Assembly (NCBI GenBank): GCA_020444045.1
Contig: JAHLLS010000034.1
Span: forward strand, 1 to 44,433
Reading direction: 5' to 3'
Source of the DNA: Deltaproteobacteria bacterium
GTDB taxonomy: Bacteria; Desulfobacterota; Desulfobacteria; Desulfobacterales; UBA5852
DNA length: 44,433 bases
Each line of letters begins with the position of its first letter. Positions within the stretch are counted from its first letter, which is position 1. The notes under the pieces are model-generated. The model did not search any database, was not told where the DNA came from, and was given only the letters and a program-made list of their open reading frames with translations. The position numbers were made by a program, and so were the translations under genes. Positions 1-9,328 of this stretch are shown piece by piece.

Positions 1-229
1 AATTTTCGACCGTCAATGGCTCGAATCCGTATTTTCATGAAACATCCGGGTTAAATAGGTGTCTTGTCCGCAGACCATGGCGGATGGGGATACCAGCCGG
101 ACCCACGACAAATAAGGGGATCCGGCCGGTTGAGGGCGCAGCGCTTCAGGAAAGGCGTAAAGGGTGTTGTCCCGGACAGCAACTTGCGCAAAGCACGGCA
201 GTGCATGCGGTGCTTCTGGTGTTTGTCTT
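1..229. other. non-coding flank, nothing recognised
   Basis: This stretch lies downstream of the first response-regulator gene. I see no convincing open reading frame, terminator hairpin or RNA here. Short plus-strand frames in it have no recognisable motif and run on into the antisense of the regulator gene. Confidence 0.5.
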
Positions 230-685
230 CTATTCTTTTTCCTGCTGGAACACGCGCCCTGGGAAACGGACCAGTTCTTTTATACGCGCCTTGCGTATTT
301 TTTGCTCCTGTTGATCTTTTTTTTCGAAGGCTTCGCTCAACTTGATCATAAGCTCTTCCAGCTTGATAGGTTTTAGAAGATAGTCGAAAGCCCCCATTTT
401 CATTCCTTCGATGCTGGTTTCAACCGAACCGTGTCCTGTCAGCAGGATCACCTCCGTCAATGGCTGATGACGTTTGATTTCCCGCAAAGTTTCAATACCG
501 TCGATCCCTCCCGGCATTTTGACGTCGAGAATGACGACGTCGATGCGCTTTTCCCCTAATATTTTTAGCGCCTCTTCGCCGCTGGTGACACCCACGGTAT
601 CGATGTTGCGTTTTTGGAGACGTTTGACCAGTGTTTCCATGAAATCGACTTCATCGTCAACGACCATAATGCTGAAATAATCCAT
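230..685 (-). CDS. single-domain response regulator (module 1)
   Basis: A 151-residue CheY-like receiver protein with no DNA-binding domain. The acidic pair is in VVDDE (residues 8-12), the phospho-acceptor is Asp54 in VILDVKMPG, the switch Thr is in LLTGHG and the conserved Lys is Lys105 in LLKP. About 30 charged residues follow (KIRKARIKEL), a short helical tail shared with the receivers at 5330 and 16532. The start at 685 is chosen because GGGGAGG sits five bases before this ATG; an upstream in-frame ATG at 712 overlaps the kinase gene and has no such site. It is the last gene of a sigma-54 operon and follows its cognate kinase by 23 bp. It probably receives phosphate from that kinase; its output is unknown. 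Confidence 0.93.
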   Translation of the reverse strand: MDYFSIMVVDDEVDFMETLVKRLQKRNIDTVGVTSGEEALKILGEKRIDVVILDVKMPGGIDGIETLREIKRHQPLTEVILLTGHGSVETSIEGMKMGAFDYLLKPIKLEELMIKLSEAFEKKDQQEQKIRKARIKELVRFPGRVFQQEKE

Positions 686-708
686 ATGTGCCTCCCCGTC
701 ATGATACG

Positions 709-2370
709 TCATTTCTTTTCCGGAATGACAATCGGAATTTCAACCGTAAAAACAGCTCCCTTGTCAGAATTGTTTTTCACGTGAATGTTTCCGCCCATTT
801 TGCTGATGATGCTGTGACTGACCCAGAGACCAAGGCCGGTTCCTTTGCCGGATTCTTTGGTGGTGTAAAACGGGTCGAAAATTTTCCGCATTTTTTCTTC
901 GCTGAGTCCCGGACCGTCGTCCCGGATATTCACCACGATAACATCATCGCGGCGGCGACTGTCCACCTCGATCGCGCCGTTGCTGCCGATGGCGTCGATC
1001 GCGTTCGAGATCAGGTTTAAAAACACCTGTTGCAGTTGGGCCTGGTCACCGGCGATTATGGGAATCGTCTCCGCCAGATCCACCTGGATATCGATGTTGT
1101 TGATACGGGCATGATTTTCAAGAATGGTGATGGTTTGGTGAATGGTGTCATTCACATCCACATCTTCCAGGCGCGGTTCCATTTTCCGCGCGTATCCGAG
1201 CATATTGTGAACCACTTTACGCGCCCGCTCGACGTGCTCTTCGATTTTGGCAATGGTTTTGCGGAATTCCGCGATGTTGTCACTCTCCCTGAATTCCTCT
1301 TCCGCCAGCAGGTCTTCCAGCCAGCCTGTTTTCTGGAGAATGACGGCCAGGGGATTATTGATTTCATGGGCCACGCCGGCCGCCATTTTGCCGAGGGCCG
1401 CCAATTTGTCCGACTGCATCAACTGGGCATTGAGTTCGATCATTTCCTGATCGGCTTTGATCAGCCGGCTGATGGCCAGCCGGGTGGTAAACACCGTCGT
1501 CGCCATGATCGCCAGGATACCCAGGGTGATAATGAATATCTCCGTCTGGCGCAGGGCAAACAGTCGCGACATGAGTTCCAGTGGTTGCTGGTTGATGACC
1601 AGCAGCCATTTATTATCGTTCAGCCAACTGCCGGCATAGAGCCGCTCTTCGCCCGTTGGATCTTCCTTTTCGATGACGGTGACACGACCGCCGAATTGGG
1701 TCGTATCGAGGCTGGCTTTTCCCAATACATTTCCGTCAAACCGAGGGTTAGTTTGAAAAACCCCATCCCGATTGACCAGATAGGCATCCCCTGTTCGGCC
1801 AATCTGGGCCGACCGTATGATCTCCTCGAAGCGGTTGGGGTCGATGGTGGCCCGCAGGATCCAGGCCTGTTGATTTTCATGCCGACGGACCGCGATAATA
1901 AAATGCGGCTGACGGCGAAATCCCATATAGACGTCGCTTTTATAGTGCCCTTTGACGATCACCTCGTTAAACCAGGGCTGATCGATATAATTGCGCCCCC
2001 GGAGATCGTAGGGCCCCACATAGGCCCTGTGGGTGCCAATGCTGTCGATAATTCCCAGGTCGACAAACGCGCCGGCATGCGCATTCATGACATCGAAGAT
2101 GCGTGCCAAATTTTTTTCGTCGATCATGTGCTCAAAGGTGTGGGTATCCGCCATGGCATTCAAAATGGCCGTGCGCTCCTTTAAAAACAGATCGACCGCC
2201 TCCGCCTGGGCCTGGGCCCGATAGCGGATTTGTTCCTTGGTTTTCTCACTGCATGTCTGTTTAAACTGGTAGTAAAGCGTCATCCCCAAAATCAGCAGCG
2301 GGGCCAGGGACACAACCAGTGTCAGGACGATCATTTTTCGTTGCAGATTGCGATACACCTGTTCCTTCAT
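709..2370 (-). CDS. Cache-domain sensor histidine kinase (module 1)
   Basis: A 553-residue membrane sensor kinase. One membrane segment lies at about residues 13-34 and a second at about 278-298. Between them is a roughly 240-residue extracytoplasmic region of double-Cache type (motifs VDLGIID, AYVGPYDLRG, WFNEVI, ATIDPNRF, NRDGVFQT). The cytoplasmic part has a HisKA dimerisation helix with the phospho-acceptor His335 in AAGVAHEINNP, then a HATPase domain with N box (NLISNAIDAIG), G1 box (DDGPGL), F box (IFDPFYTT) and G2 box (GKGTGLGL). GGAG lies ten bases before the ATG. It should detect a small periplasmic ligand, possibly the anion carried by the adjacent transporter (inference), and phosphorylate the receiver encoded next. 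A near copy is at 5810-7471 and a more distant relative at 17027-18724. Confidence 0.95.
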   Translation of the reverse strand: MKEQVYRNLQRKMIVLTLVVSLAPLLILGMTLYYQFKQTCSEKTKEQIRYRAQAQAEAVDLFLKERTAILNAMADTHTFEHMIDEKNLARIFDVMNAHAGAFVDLGIIDSIGTHRAYVGPYDLRGRNYIDQPWFNEVIVKGHYKSDVYMGFRRQPHFIIAVRRHENQQAWILRATIDPNRFEEIIRSAQIGRTGDAYLVNRDGVFQTNPRFDGNVLGKASLDTTQFGGRVTVIEKEDPTGEERLYAGSWLNDNKWLLVINQQPLELMSRLFALRQTEIFIITLGILAIMATTVFTTRLAISRLIKADQEMIELNAQLMQSDKLAALGKMAAGVAHEINNPLAVILQKTGWLEDLLAEEEFRESDNIAEFRKTIAKIEEHVERARKVVHNMLGYARKMEPRLEDVDVNDTIHQTITILENHARINNIDIQVDLAETIPIIAGDQAQLQQVFLNLISNAIDAIGSNGAIEVDSRRRDDVIVVNIRDDGPGLSEEKMRKIFDPFYTTKESGKGTGLGLWVSHSIISKMGGNIHVKNNSDKGAVFTVEIPIVIPEKK

Positions 2371-2408
2371 GACTCACTCCGCTTCGATTTTCCCGCCGTC
2401 GCCGTGAT

Positions 2409-4100
2409 TCAGCCCACCGTCGGCCAGGCCAGCCACCGCCAGTAGCCGAACACCGCCCAGAACCAGAGCACGAGCCAGGCCAGGATCGTTACGGGAAGCC
2501 CGTATTTGATAAAATCCATGACTTCCAGGAGGCGTTCTCCGGTTTCCGGGTCGCGGCCCATGCCGAAACAGATGGCGTTGTTGGGCGTTCCCACTACGAG
2601 GAAGTTGGCAAAGGATGACGAAAAAGACGTGATCAACCCCACCTTCCAGACACTGACATTGGCCAGGGTTGCCATGGGCAGCACGATGGGCCCCAAAGCA
2701 GCCACCGTGGCGCCGTCGCTCATGAAATTGGTCATGGTGCCGGTGAGAAGACTGACGCCCACGACAAGCCCATCGCCTTTGGTCAGCACATCCGGCAGCA
2801 GGTTGACAAAGGAATTGGCCAGCCAGAGAGCACCGCCGGTGAACTTGAGCCCCACCCCCATGGCACAGGCCGCCGCATAGAGTCCCACCACGTCAAACGC
2901 CACCCCTTCCTGCAGGTCCTCCCAGGTCACGATGCGGCACACAAACATGGCCATCACGGCGTACAGGGTCGGTCCGCCGAGACCCGCATGTTCGCCGAGC
3001 ACGATCCAGGCAATCACCAACGCCACCAGGATGATGGCCATCAACGCTTCCCGCCCCCCGAATTTGGGCATGCGGGCCACTTCGGCCTTGACGACTTCAC
3101 TGGGATTCATTTCCTTGACCTGGAATTTCGGTTTGCAGCGGATATACATGTAAGCGCCGATCACCACCGACATCAGCGGCACAAACGGCATGCCGATTTT
3201 CATCCAGTCGAGAAACGAAATCGGGGACCCATACTCCATTAAATAGCCCACCATGATGGCGTTACGCCCTCCGGCCGCCGGAGACCCCGGTCCCCCGTGA
3301 TTGGCGGCGAAGCAGACACCCAGCAGCAGGAAAATCGCCAGGGCGCGATCCTTCTGGACGCCGTGCATTTTACAGGTCACCTTGTAGATCCCCATCAGCA
3401 CGGGAATCAGGAGGGCCACCAGGGCATGCTCCGACAAAAAGCCCGCAGAGATCGCCAGCATGGGCAGGAACATGAAGGCAAAGGCCTTGGTGCTCTTGAT
3501 ACGGCTCAATAAAATAAGACCGATGCGCTTATCGAGTCCTGTTTTGGCCACCCCCACGGCCACCGCCAGGATGCCGAAGATAAAAAAAACGGCATCCTTC
3601 ATATACGCCTGGGATATTTCATTGATGGGCAAAATCGTAAAAAGGTAGAGCAGCACCGCCACCAGAAGATCGGTGGCCCCCAGGGGCAGGGCTTCGGTCC
3701 CCCATAAAAAGGCGGCCAGGAAAAGAATGCCCACCATGATTTTAGCCAGTTGCGCCACATTTTCGGCAGTGAGCAGCGGCTCTTGATGGTGGTTTGTCGT
3801 GACGGCCGCCCCCTGTTTTTCAGCCTTGAACGCCTCCGGTCGCAGTTTTTTATTGACCGTGTCGGTAATGGTAACGCAGCCCTGCCCCAGCTTGTATCCC
3901 GGCGGGTCGGCCTGGCGGACCATATCCAGCATGCTTTGCGGCGATGGCAAAATCACAATCGTCGCGAATACGAGAGCAGCGATGACGATCAGAACAGGTT
4001 TATATCCAGGTCTGTTTTTCCATGTCATTTCGTTGCCTGACGCGCTTTCCAAAGTGTCGTGATGGATCATTTTTTCTTCCACCAAGAGATGCTGTGTCAT
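2409..4100 (-). CDS. SLC13/DASS-family anion:sodium symporter (module 1)
   Basis: A 563-residue polytopic membrane protein of the divalent anion:Na+ symporter family (SLC13), with roughly a dozen hydrophobic segments. The family's two substrate/sodium loops are represented by GSPAAGGRNAIMVG in the first half and VGTPNNAICFGMGRD in the second; helix residues TNFMSDGATVAALGP precede the latter. An N-terminal extracytoplasmic loop follows the first helix (about residues 55-100). GAGGAGG lies just before the ATG. Family members carry sulfate or C4-dicarboxylates, and DASS proteins are candidate sulfate importers in sulfate reducers; substrate choice here is an inference. It is the second gene of the operon, 204 bp after the degenerate receiver gene and 38 bp before the kinase. 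Confidence 0.9.
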   Translation of the reverse strand: MTQHLLVEEKMIHHDTLESASGNEMTWKNRPGYKPVLIVIAALVFATIVILPSPQSMLDMVRQADPPGYKLGQGCVTITDTVNKKLRPEAFKAEKQGAAVTTNHHQEPLLTAENVAQLAKIMVGILFLAAFLWGTEALPLGATDLLVAVLLYLFTILPINEISQAYMKDAVFFIFGILAVAVGVAKTGLDKRIGLILLSRIKSTKAFAFMFLPMLAISAGFLSEHALVALLIPVLMGIYKVTCKMHGVQKDRALAIFLLLGVCFAANHGGPGSPAAGGRNAIMVGYLMEYGSPISFLDWMKIGMPFVPLMSVVIGAYMYIRCKPKFQVKEMNPSEVVKAEVARMPKFGGREALMAIILVALVIAWIVLGEHAGLGGPTLYAVMAMFVCRIVTWEDLQEGVAFDVVGLYAAACAMGVGLKFTGGALWLANSFVNLLPDVLTKGDGLVVGVSLLTGTMTNFMSDGATVAALGPIVLPMATLANVSVWKVGLITSFSSSFANFLVVGTPNNAICFGMGRDPETGERLLEVMDFIKYGLPVTILAWLVLWFWAVFGYWRWLAWPTVG

Positions 4101-4304
4101 GCTGCCTCCTCATAAATACGTCGCATTTTTCTGTCTTGTCATTGTCAGATCTGTAAAAAACATTTCGACGTTGAGAATTTTCCGGAAGGGGCCCAGCAGG
4201 CCGGCCACTGTTTCTAAATTGCCTTGCCGATAGCAAAATGTCCTCATATTCTATTATTTCATCCTTATATAACCGGAATCATTTATGATTTGACCATCTG
4301 TCAA

Positions 4305-4736
4305 TCAGGGTGTTGTTCTTTCCCGGCATTTGGAATGACCCCTTTCCTTGGTGCTCGAACCGGAGGTCGTCAGCAATTTCCCGACAACAGCTTTGATTTG
4401 TTCGACACTGTCTCCTTCTTTTTCGATGACGATGCAAAATGGGATCTTCTCAATGAGATAACTAGCTTCGGGATACCGTTGATGGATGTGGAATACGATT
4501 GGCAAAGGGGGAATTCTTTCACCCAACACATTGAGAAAATTTGTAAGCTCCATACCGGCAAGATCGGGGTCGATTATCAGAAGATCAACAGCCCCAGGGG
4601 TAAAAACAATTTGGAGGACAATTTCACTGTTGCTTGCAAGTTTAACGCGATAACCTTCCGCCATCATTTCCCGCATCAAGAACATCCGTATGTGGGAATT
4701 TCGATCTGCAATCAATATCGTTGAATCGCTAATCAT
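4305..4736 (-). CDS. degenerate receiver-like protein, first gene of module 1 operon
   Basis: A 143-residue receiver-fold protein. The usual acidic pair is altered to ADRNSH (residues 9-14), so only one of the two magnesium-binding acids is obvious. The phospho-acceptor Asp is kept in LLIIDPDL. The switch Thr position reads FHI, and a Lys appears in IEKEG without the usual following Pro. A Ser/Thr/charge-rich tail of about 20 residues ends the protein. The ATG at 4736 is preferred over upstream TTG/GTG codons because it aligns with the ATG of its paralogue at 10308. It is the first gene after a sigma-54 promoter about 100 bp upstream. A phosphorylation-impaired or ligand-type signalling adaptor is plausible; the function is unknown. 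Confidence 0.85.
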   Translation of the reverse strand: MISDSTILIADRNSHIRMFLMREMMAEGYRVKLASNSEIVLQIVFTPGAVDLLIIDPDLAGMELTNFLNVLGERIPPLPIVFHIHQRYPEASYLIEKIPFCIVIEKEGDSVEQIKAVVGKLLTTSGSSTKERGHSKCRERTTP

Positions 4737-4848
4737 CACGGGTATCAATCGTCGAGCAACAGAGCTCTTTCACTTGTTGACACATAATTATCTTGTGATC
4801 ATGATGTTCTTCTCGCCGTTGAATAAACGTGTTTTTGTTCTCAATAGA

Positions 4849-4863
4849 GCAATAGACATGCCA
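4849..4863 (-). promoter_or_regulatory. sigma-54 (-24/-12) promoter of module 1
   Basis: On the minus strand the sequence reads TGGCATGTCTATTGC. The -24 GG and -12 GC have the exact sigma-54 spacing and all but one base of the TGGCACG-n4-TTGC consensus. Transcription would begin near 4837, giving a leader of about 100 bases before the receiver-like gene at 4736. An activator element lies upstream at 4961-4977. Confidence 0.85.
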
Positions 4864-4960
4864 TCACGTGCACAAATCGATTACGTCTATTATCCGGTTG
4901 ATTTATTGTGCAATATCTTTTTTCTCTTATTTTCAATGTAAAGTAAATTTGACTTCTGTA

Positions 4961-4977
4961 TGTCGGATATTTTTACA
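4961..4977 (-). promoter_or_regulatory. conserved 17-bp upstream activator element (module 1)
   Basis: In gene orientation it reads TGTAAAAATATCCGACA, an imperfect dyad of form TGT-n11-ACA. Its centre is about 119 bp upstream of the -12 GC, a typical enhancer distance for an NtrC-type activator. The same element lies at matching distance before three other sigma-54 promoters in the window (10540, 18875, 22334). Confidence 0.75.
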
Positions 4978-5329
4978 CGACGAAAAAAAGCTTTCGCTTG
5001 ATGAACAGTATTGCAGGAGAAGCCTGTGGCAGAATAAAGCCGCGAACAACTCGATTCGGATATTATTACAGCTGGGATGGCGTGACGACTTTGGTTGTGG
5101 TAATTGAAATGCGAATCGGGGGGATATTTCTATCAGTAGGGTTGCGATGTTATGGAATGAGATAGAAACCAGCGATTGTATGTGTCTTGGGGAAAGGAAT
5201 GCCGACCGAAAGGCTTGATGCAACGCCTTTTGGCCGGCATCGTGGCGGAAACATGCCGAAAGTGCGAGTGTCCTAAAGTGATCCCTTGCAACATTTCAAC
5301 AACCGTTCATGCCCTTGCAGGGGGGATCA
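4978..5329. other. intergenic region between modules 1 and 2
   Basis: No convincing gene. A weak hairpin, AAAGGC pairing with GCCTTT at 5209-5230, lies about 100 bp past the stop of the module 2 response regulator (minus strand) and could be a poor terminator. Frames of up to 96 codons exist on the minus strand but lack a ribosome site or any motif. Confidence 0.4.
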
Positions 5330-5788
5330 TTATTTCTCCTTCTCCTGTTGAAACACACGCCCGGGAAAGCGCATCAATTCCTTGATTTGGGCTTTCCTTA
5401 TTTTCTCGTCATGAAGATTTTTCTTTTCGAAAGCTTCTCCCAGCTTGGCCATCAGATCTTCCAGTTTGATCGGTTTCAAAAGATAATCGAAAGCCCCTAG
5501 TTTCATACCTTCGATGCTGGTTTCCATCGATCCATGCCCCGTCAAGAGCAGCACCTCCGCCAGCGGCTGATGGCGTTTGACTTTTCGCAGGGTTTCAATG
5601 CCATCCATTCCGCCCGGCATTTTGATATCCAGAATAATCACGTCGAAGCGTCGTTTTTCCAAAGCCGCCAGCGCTTCTTCGCCGCTGGTGACCCCAACCG
5701 TATCGATATTGCGTTTCTGGAGACGCTTCACCAGTGTTTCCAGAAAATCGACTTCATCGTCGACGACCAAGATGCTGAAATAATCCAT
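5330..5788 (-). CDS. single-domain response regulator (module 2)
   Basis: A 152-residue stand-alone receiver, paralogue of the protein at 230-685. It has the acidic pair in VVDDE, phospho-acceptor Asp54 in IILDIKMPG, switch Thr in LLTGHG and Lys in LLKPIKLE. The tail KIRKAQIKELMRFPGRVFQQ matches that of its paralogue. Two ATGs stand in tandem; the second (5788) is preferred because GGAGG lies five bases before it, the same spacing as in module 1. It is the last gene of its operon, 21 bp after the kinase gene. It has no output domain, so it should act by protein contact or phosphotransfer. Confidence 0.93.
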   Translation of the reverse strand: MDYFSILVVDDEVDFLETLVKRLQKRNIDTVGVTSGEEALAALEKRRFDVIILDIKMPGGMDGIETLRKVKRHQPLAEVLLLTGHGSMETSIEGMKLGAFDYLLKPIKLEDLMAKLGEAFEKKNLHDEKIRKAQIKELMRFPGRVFQQEKEK

Positions 5789-5809
5789 CATTGCCTCCCA
5801 TCTGGTGAT

Positions 5810-7471
5810 TCATTTCTTTTCCGGAATCACAATCGGAATCTCAACCGTAAATATAGCGCCCTTATCGGGGTTGTTCTTGACGTGAATACCGCCGCCCATT
5901 TTGGCGATGATACTGTGGCTGACCCAGAGACCGAGGCCCGTTCCCTTGCCGGGGTCCTTGGTGGTGAAAAAAGGGTCGAAAATCTTACGCATCATGTCTT
6001 CACTGAGTCCCGGACCGTCATCCTTGATGGTCACCACAATGTGGTCATCGGTGCGCCAGCTGGCCACCTCGATAGCACCGTTGCTGCCGATGGCGTCGAT
6101 GGCGTTGGTAATAAGGTTCAAAAAAACCTGCTGGAGCTGCGCCTGATCCCCGGCGATAATCGGCACCGTTTCCGCCAGATCCACCTGGATGTCGATATTG
6201 TTGATACGGGCATGGTTTTCAAGAATCGTGATGGTCTGGTCAATCGTGCTGTTGACATCCACGTCCTCCAGACGGGGCTCCATTTTTCGGGCGTAACCCA
6301 GCATATTATGGACCACTTTGCGCGCCCGTTCAACATGCAGCTCGATTTTGGCAATGGATTGCCGAAATTCCGCGATATTGGCGCTTTGCTTAAGCCCCTC
6401 TTCTTCCAGAAGATCTTCCATCCAGCCTGTCTTCTGGAGGATGACGGCCAGGGGGTTGTTGATTTCGTGCGCCACACCGGCGGCCATTTTCCCTAACGCC
6501 GCCAGCTTGTCCGACTGGACCAGCTGGGCATTGAGTTCGATCATTTCCCGATCGCTTTTCCGCAGCCGGTTGATGGTGAGCCGGGTGGTAAAAATGGTGG
6601 TCGCCACGATCCCCAGAACGCCGAGGGTAATGATGAAGATCTCCATCTGACGCAGCGCAAAAAGACGCGACATGAGCTCCAAGGGCTGCTGGTTGATGAT
6701 CAACAGCCACTTGTTGTCATTCAACCAGCTGCCGGCATAAAACCGTTCCGTGCCGGCGGCGTCCTCCAGTTCGATCACCGTCACCCGTCCGCCAAACTGG
6801 CGGGTGTCGATGGTGGTCTGGCCCAGCACATTGCCGTCGAAACGCGGGCGGGTCTGGAAAACCCCGTCCCGGTTGACCAGATAGGCGTCGCCCGTGCGCC
6901 CGATCTGGGCCGAGCGCACAATCTCCTCGAAACGGTTGGGGTCGATGGTGGCCCGCAGGATCCAGGCCCGCTGGTTCTCATGGCGCCGCACCGCGATAAT
7001 GAAGTGGGGCTGTTGGCGAAACCCCAGGTAGACATCGCTTTTGTAATGCCCCTTGATCATGACTTCGTTGAACCAAGATTGATCGAGGTAGTTGCGCCCC
7101 CGCAAATCATAGGGGCCGATGTACGCCCTGTGGGCCCCACGGCTGTCGATAATGCCGAGATCCACAAAGGCGCCGGCCCGGTTGTTCATCACCTCGAAGA
7201 TGCGGGCCAGATTCTTCTCGTCGATCATCTGCTCGAAGTCATGGGTATCCGCCATGGCATTCAGAATCGCCGTGCGCTCCTTCAGAAACAGATCCACCGC
7301 CTCCGCCTGGGCCTGGGCCCGGTAGCGGATCTGTTCCCGGGTCATTTCACGGCCGGCACTTTCGAACTGGTAATAGAGCACCCCTCCCAGGATCAGCAGC
7401 GGCGTCAGCGACATCACCAGGGTCAGGGTAATAATTTTACGCTTGAGACTGCGATACAGGCCTTCTTTCAT
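5810..7471 (-). CDS. Cache-domain sensor histidine kinase (module 2)
   Basis: A 553-residue kinase with the same layout as the module 1 kinase: membrane segment at about 13-34, double-Cache periplasmic region, second segment at about 278-298, HisKA with His335 in AAGVAHEINNP, and HATPase with DDGPGL and GKGTGLGL. The AGGAG site lies seven bases before the ATG. The two kinases are alike across both sensor and catalytic parts, so they probably sense related ligands. Differences cluster in the first 50 residues and in parts of the Cache region (for example near residues 232-245), the places to look for changed ligand preference. It lies 39 bp downstream of its transporter gene. Confidence 0.95.
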   Translation of the reverse strand: MKEGLYRSLKRKIITLTLVMSLTPLLILGGVLYYQFESAGREMTREQIRYRAQAQAEAVDLFLKERTAILNAMADTHDFEQMIDEKNLARIFEVMNNRAGAFVDLGIIDSRGAHRAYIGPYDLRGRNYLDQSWFNEVMIKGHYKSDVYLGFRQQPHFIIAVRRHENQRAWILRATIDPNRFEEIVRSAQIGRTGDAYLVNRDGVFQTRPRFDGNVLGQTTIDTRQFGGRVTVIELEDAAGTERFYAGSWLNDNKWLLIINQQPLELMSRLFALRQMEIFIITLGVLGIVATTIFTTRLTINRLRKSDREMIELNAQLVQSDKLAALGKMAAGVAHEINNPLAVILQKTGWMEDLLEEEGLKQSANIAEFRQSIAKIELHVERARKVVHNMLGYARKMEPRLEDVDVNSTIDQTITILENHARINNIDIQVDLAETVPIIAGDQAQLQQVFLNLITNAIDAIGSNGAIEVASWRTDDHIVVTIKDDGPGLSEDMMRKIFDPFFTTKDPGKGTGLGLWVSHSIIAKMGGGIHVKNNPDKGAIFTVEIPIVIPEKK

Positions 7472-7510
7472 GGTCTACTCCTGTTCCATCCGGCCCCGTG
7501 CTTCGGTGCA

Positions 7511-9172
7511 TCAGCCGCCGTTCGGCCAGGGCAGCCACTGCCAGTAGCCGAAGATCGTCCAGAACCAGAGCACCAGCCATCCCAGAATCGTCACCGGAAT
7601 CCCATATTTGATGAAATCCATGACGTCCAGCAGGCGTTCGCCGGTTTCCGGATCCCGCCCCATGCCGAAACAGATGGCGTTGTTGGGGGTTCCCACCACC
7701 AGGAAATTGGCGAAGGATGAGGAGAAAGACGTGACCAACCCCACCTTCCAGACACTGACGTTGGCCAGGGTCGCCATGGGCAGCACGACGGGACCTAAAG
7801 CGGCCACGGTGGCACCGTCGCTCATGAAGTTGGTCATGGTGCCGGTGAGCAGGCTGACGCCCACCAAAAGACCGTCGCCCTGGGTCAGCACGTCGGGCAG
7901 CAGTCCGACGAAGGAGCTGGCCAGCCACAAGGCGCCGCCCGAGAACTTGAGGGCCACCCCCATGGCGCTGGCAGCGGCGTAGAGCCCCACCACGTCGAAA
8001 GCCACCCCGTCCTGCACATCCTCCCAGGTAATGATCCGGCACAGAAACATGGCGACGACGGCGTAAAGCGTCGGCCCCCCGAGCCCTGAATGTTCGCCGA
8101 GCACCACCCAGGCGATCACCAGGATCACCAGGATGACGGCCATCATAGCCTCGCGCCCGCCGAATTTTGGCATGCGGGCCACCTCGGCCTTGACCACTTC
8201 GCTGGGATTCATCTCCTTGACTAAAAATTTCGGTTTGCAGCGCAGGTACATGTACCCCCCGATGGCCACGGACATGAGGGGCACGAAGGGCATGCCGGTG
8301 ATCATCCACTGCAGAAACGAAATCGGGGCCCCGTATTCCATCAGGTAGCCGACCATGATGGCGTTACGCCCCCCGGCCGCCGGGGATCCCGGCCCTCCGT
8401 GGTTGGCGGCAAAGGTGACGCCCAGCAGGAGAAATATGGCCAGGGCGCGGTCCTTGTCGACGCCGTGCATCTTGCAGGTGACTTTGTAGATGCCCATCAG
8501 GACCGGGACCAGCAGTGCCACCAGGGCGTGTTCGGATAGAAAGCTGGCGGACATGGCCAGCAAGGGCAGGAAGATAAACGCAAAGGCCTTGGCACTCTTG
8601 ATACGGCTCAACAGAATGAGCCCGATGCGTTTATCCAGGCCAGTTTTGGCTACACCGACCGCCACCACTAAAATCCCGAAAACGAAGAATACCGCATCGG
8701 TCATGTAGGCCTTGGAGATCTCTTCCATGGGCAGGATTGCGAACAAGTATAGCAAGACACCCACCAGGATATCGGTGGCCCCCAGGGGCAGGGATTCCGT
8801 GCCCCACAGGAAGGCTGCCAAAAAAAGAATGCCCACCGTGAGAATGGCCAAGCGGGCCACTTGTTCCGGTGTTAGTAGGGGTTTCGGGTTGTGATTCGCT
8901 TTGATTGGCTTACCCTGCGTTTCGGCGCGGAAGGCCTCCGGCCGCAACTTCTGGTTGACCGTATCGGTGATCGTGCGGGCGTCACGCCCGAGCTTGTATC
9001 CCGGAGGGTCGATCGTGCGGACCAGATCCAACATGCTCTGGGGCGGCGGTAAAACGGCAAGCGCTGTAAAGGCCAGGGCCGCGATCAAAATCAGCAGGGG
9101 TTTGTACCCCGGACGATTTTTCCATGTCCACCCCGGGTCCGAACCTTTGTCGATGGGCATATGATGTGCCAT
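7511..9172 (-). CDS. SLC13/DASS-family anion:sodium symporter (module 2)
   Basis: A 553-residue polytopic protein, close paralogue of the protein at 2409-4100 with a shorter N-terminus. It keeps the GSPAAGGRNAIMVG and VGTPNNAICFGMGRD loops and the TNFMSDGATVAALGP helix. The start ATG at 9172 has GGAGGAG upstream. Likely a sodium-coupled importer of sulfate or a dicarboxylate; sequence alone does not separate these. It lies 156 bp downstream of the CBS gene and 39 bp upstream of the kinase gene. Having two near-identical transporters each with its own kinase suggests different affinity or ligand range, or expression under different conditions. Confidence 0.9.
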   Translation of the reverse strand: MAHHMPIDKGSDPGWTWKNRPGYKPLLILIAALAFTALAVLPPPQSMLDLVRTIDPPGYKLGRDARTITDTVNQKLRPEAFRAETQGKPIKANHNPKPLLTPEQVARLAILTVGILFLAAFLWGTESLPLGATDILVGVLLYLFAILPMEEISKAYMTDAVFFVFGILVVAVGVAKTGLDKRIGLILLSRIKSAKAFAFIFLPLLAMSASFLSEHALVALLVPVLMGIYKVTCKMHGVDKDRALAIFLLLGVTFAANHGGPGSPAAGGRNAIMVGYLMEYGAPISFLQWMITGMPFVPLMSVAIGGYMYLRCKPKFLVKEMNPSEVVKAEVARMPKFGGREAMMAVILVILVIAWVVLGEHSGLGGPTLYAVVAMFLCRIITWEDVQDGVAFDVVGLYAAASAMGVALKFSGGALWLASSFVGLLPDVLTQGDGLLVGVSLLTGTMTNFMSDGATVAALGPVVLPMATLANVSVWKVGLVTSFSSSFANFLVVGTPNNAICFGMGRDPETGERLLDVMDFIKYGIPVTILGWLVLWFWTIFGYWQWLPWPNGG

Positions 9173-9328
9173 GCCTTCTCCTCCAAAATCTTCTCAAATC
9201 CGTTATGCCGAATGGGGCTATTTTTCTTGTCGGGCGAGACGTTGTGTCTCTCCTGAAACGACATCAGGTCCGCCCCTGAATACCACTTACGAGTGCCGTG
9301 CCACTGAATCGCAAAGCGGCAGTCACCG

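Larger units (their letters stand above)
230..4100 (-). repeat. first copy of a duplicated transporter-kinase-regulator block (second copy 5330-9172)
   Basis: Three adjacent genes (SLC13 transporter, Cache histidine kinase, single-domain receiver) recur in the same order, strand and near-identical spacing at 5330-9172. The two kinases are both 553 residues and can be aligned from end to end without gaps as read by eye. The transporters (563 and 553 residues) differ mainly at the N-terminus. The receivers differ at scattered positions. This is a tandem paralogous duplication rather than an insertion sequence; no terminal repeats or transposase accompany it. Confidence 0.85.

Noticed and set aside
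4143..4170. Possible extra activator element before the module 1 transporter gene (TGTCAGAT then TGTAAAAAACA)
   Set aside because: Only one half matches the 17-bp element and the spacing to the other half is wrong; no sigma-54 promoter lies at the right distance.
4933..5223. 96-codon minus-strand frame between the modules
   Set aside because: It runs through the activator element, has no ribosome site and an unlikely Cys/Ser-rich composition.
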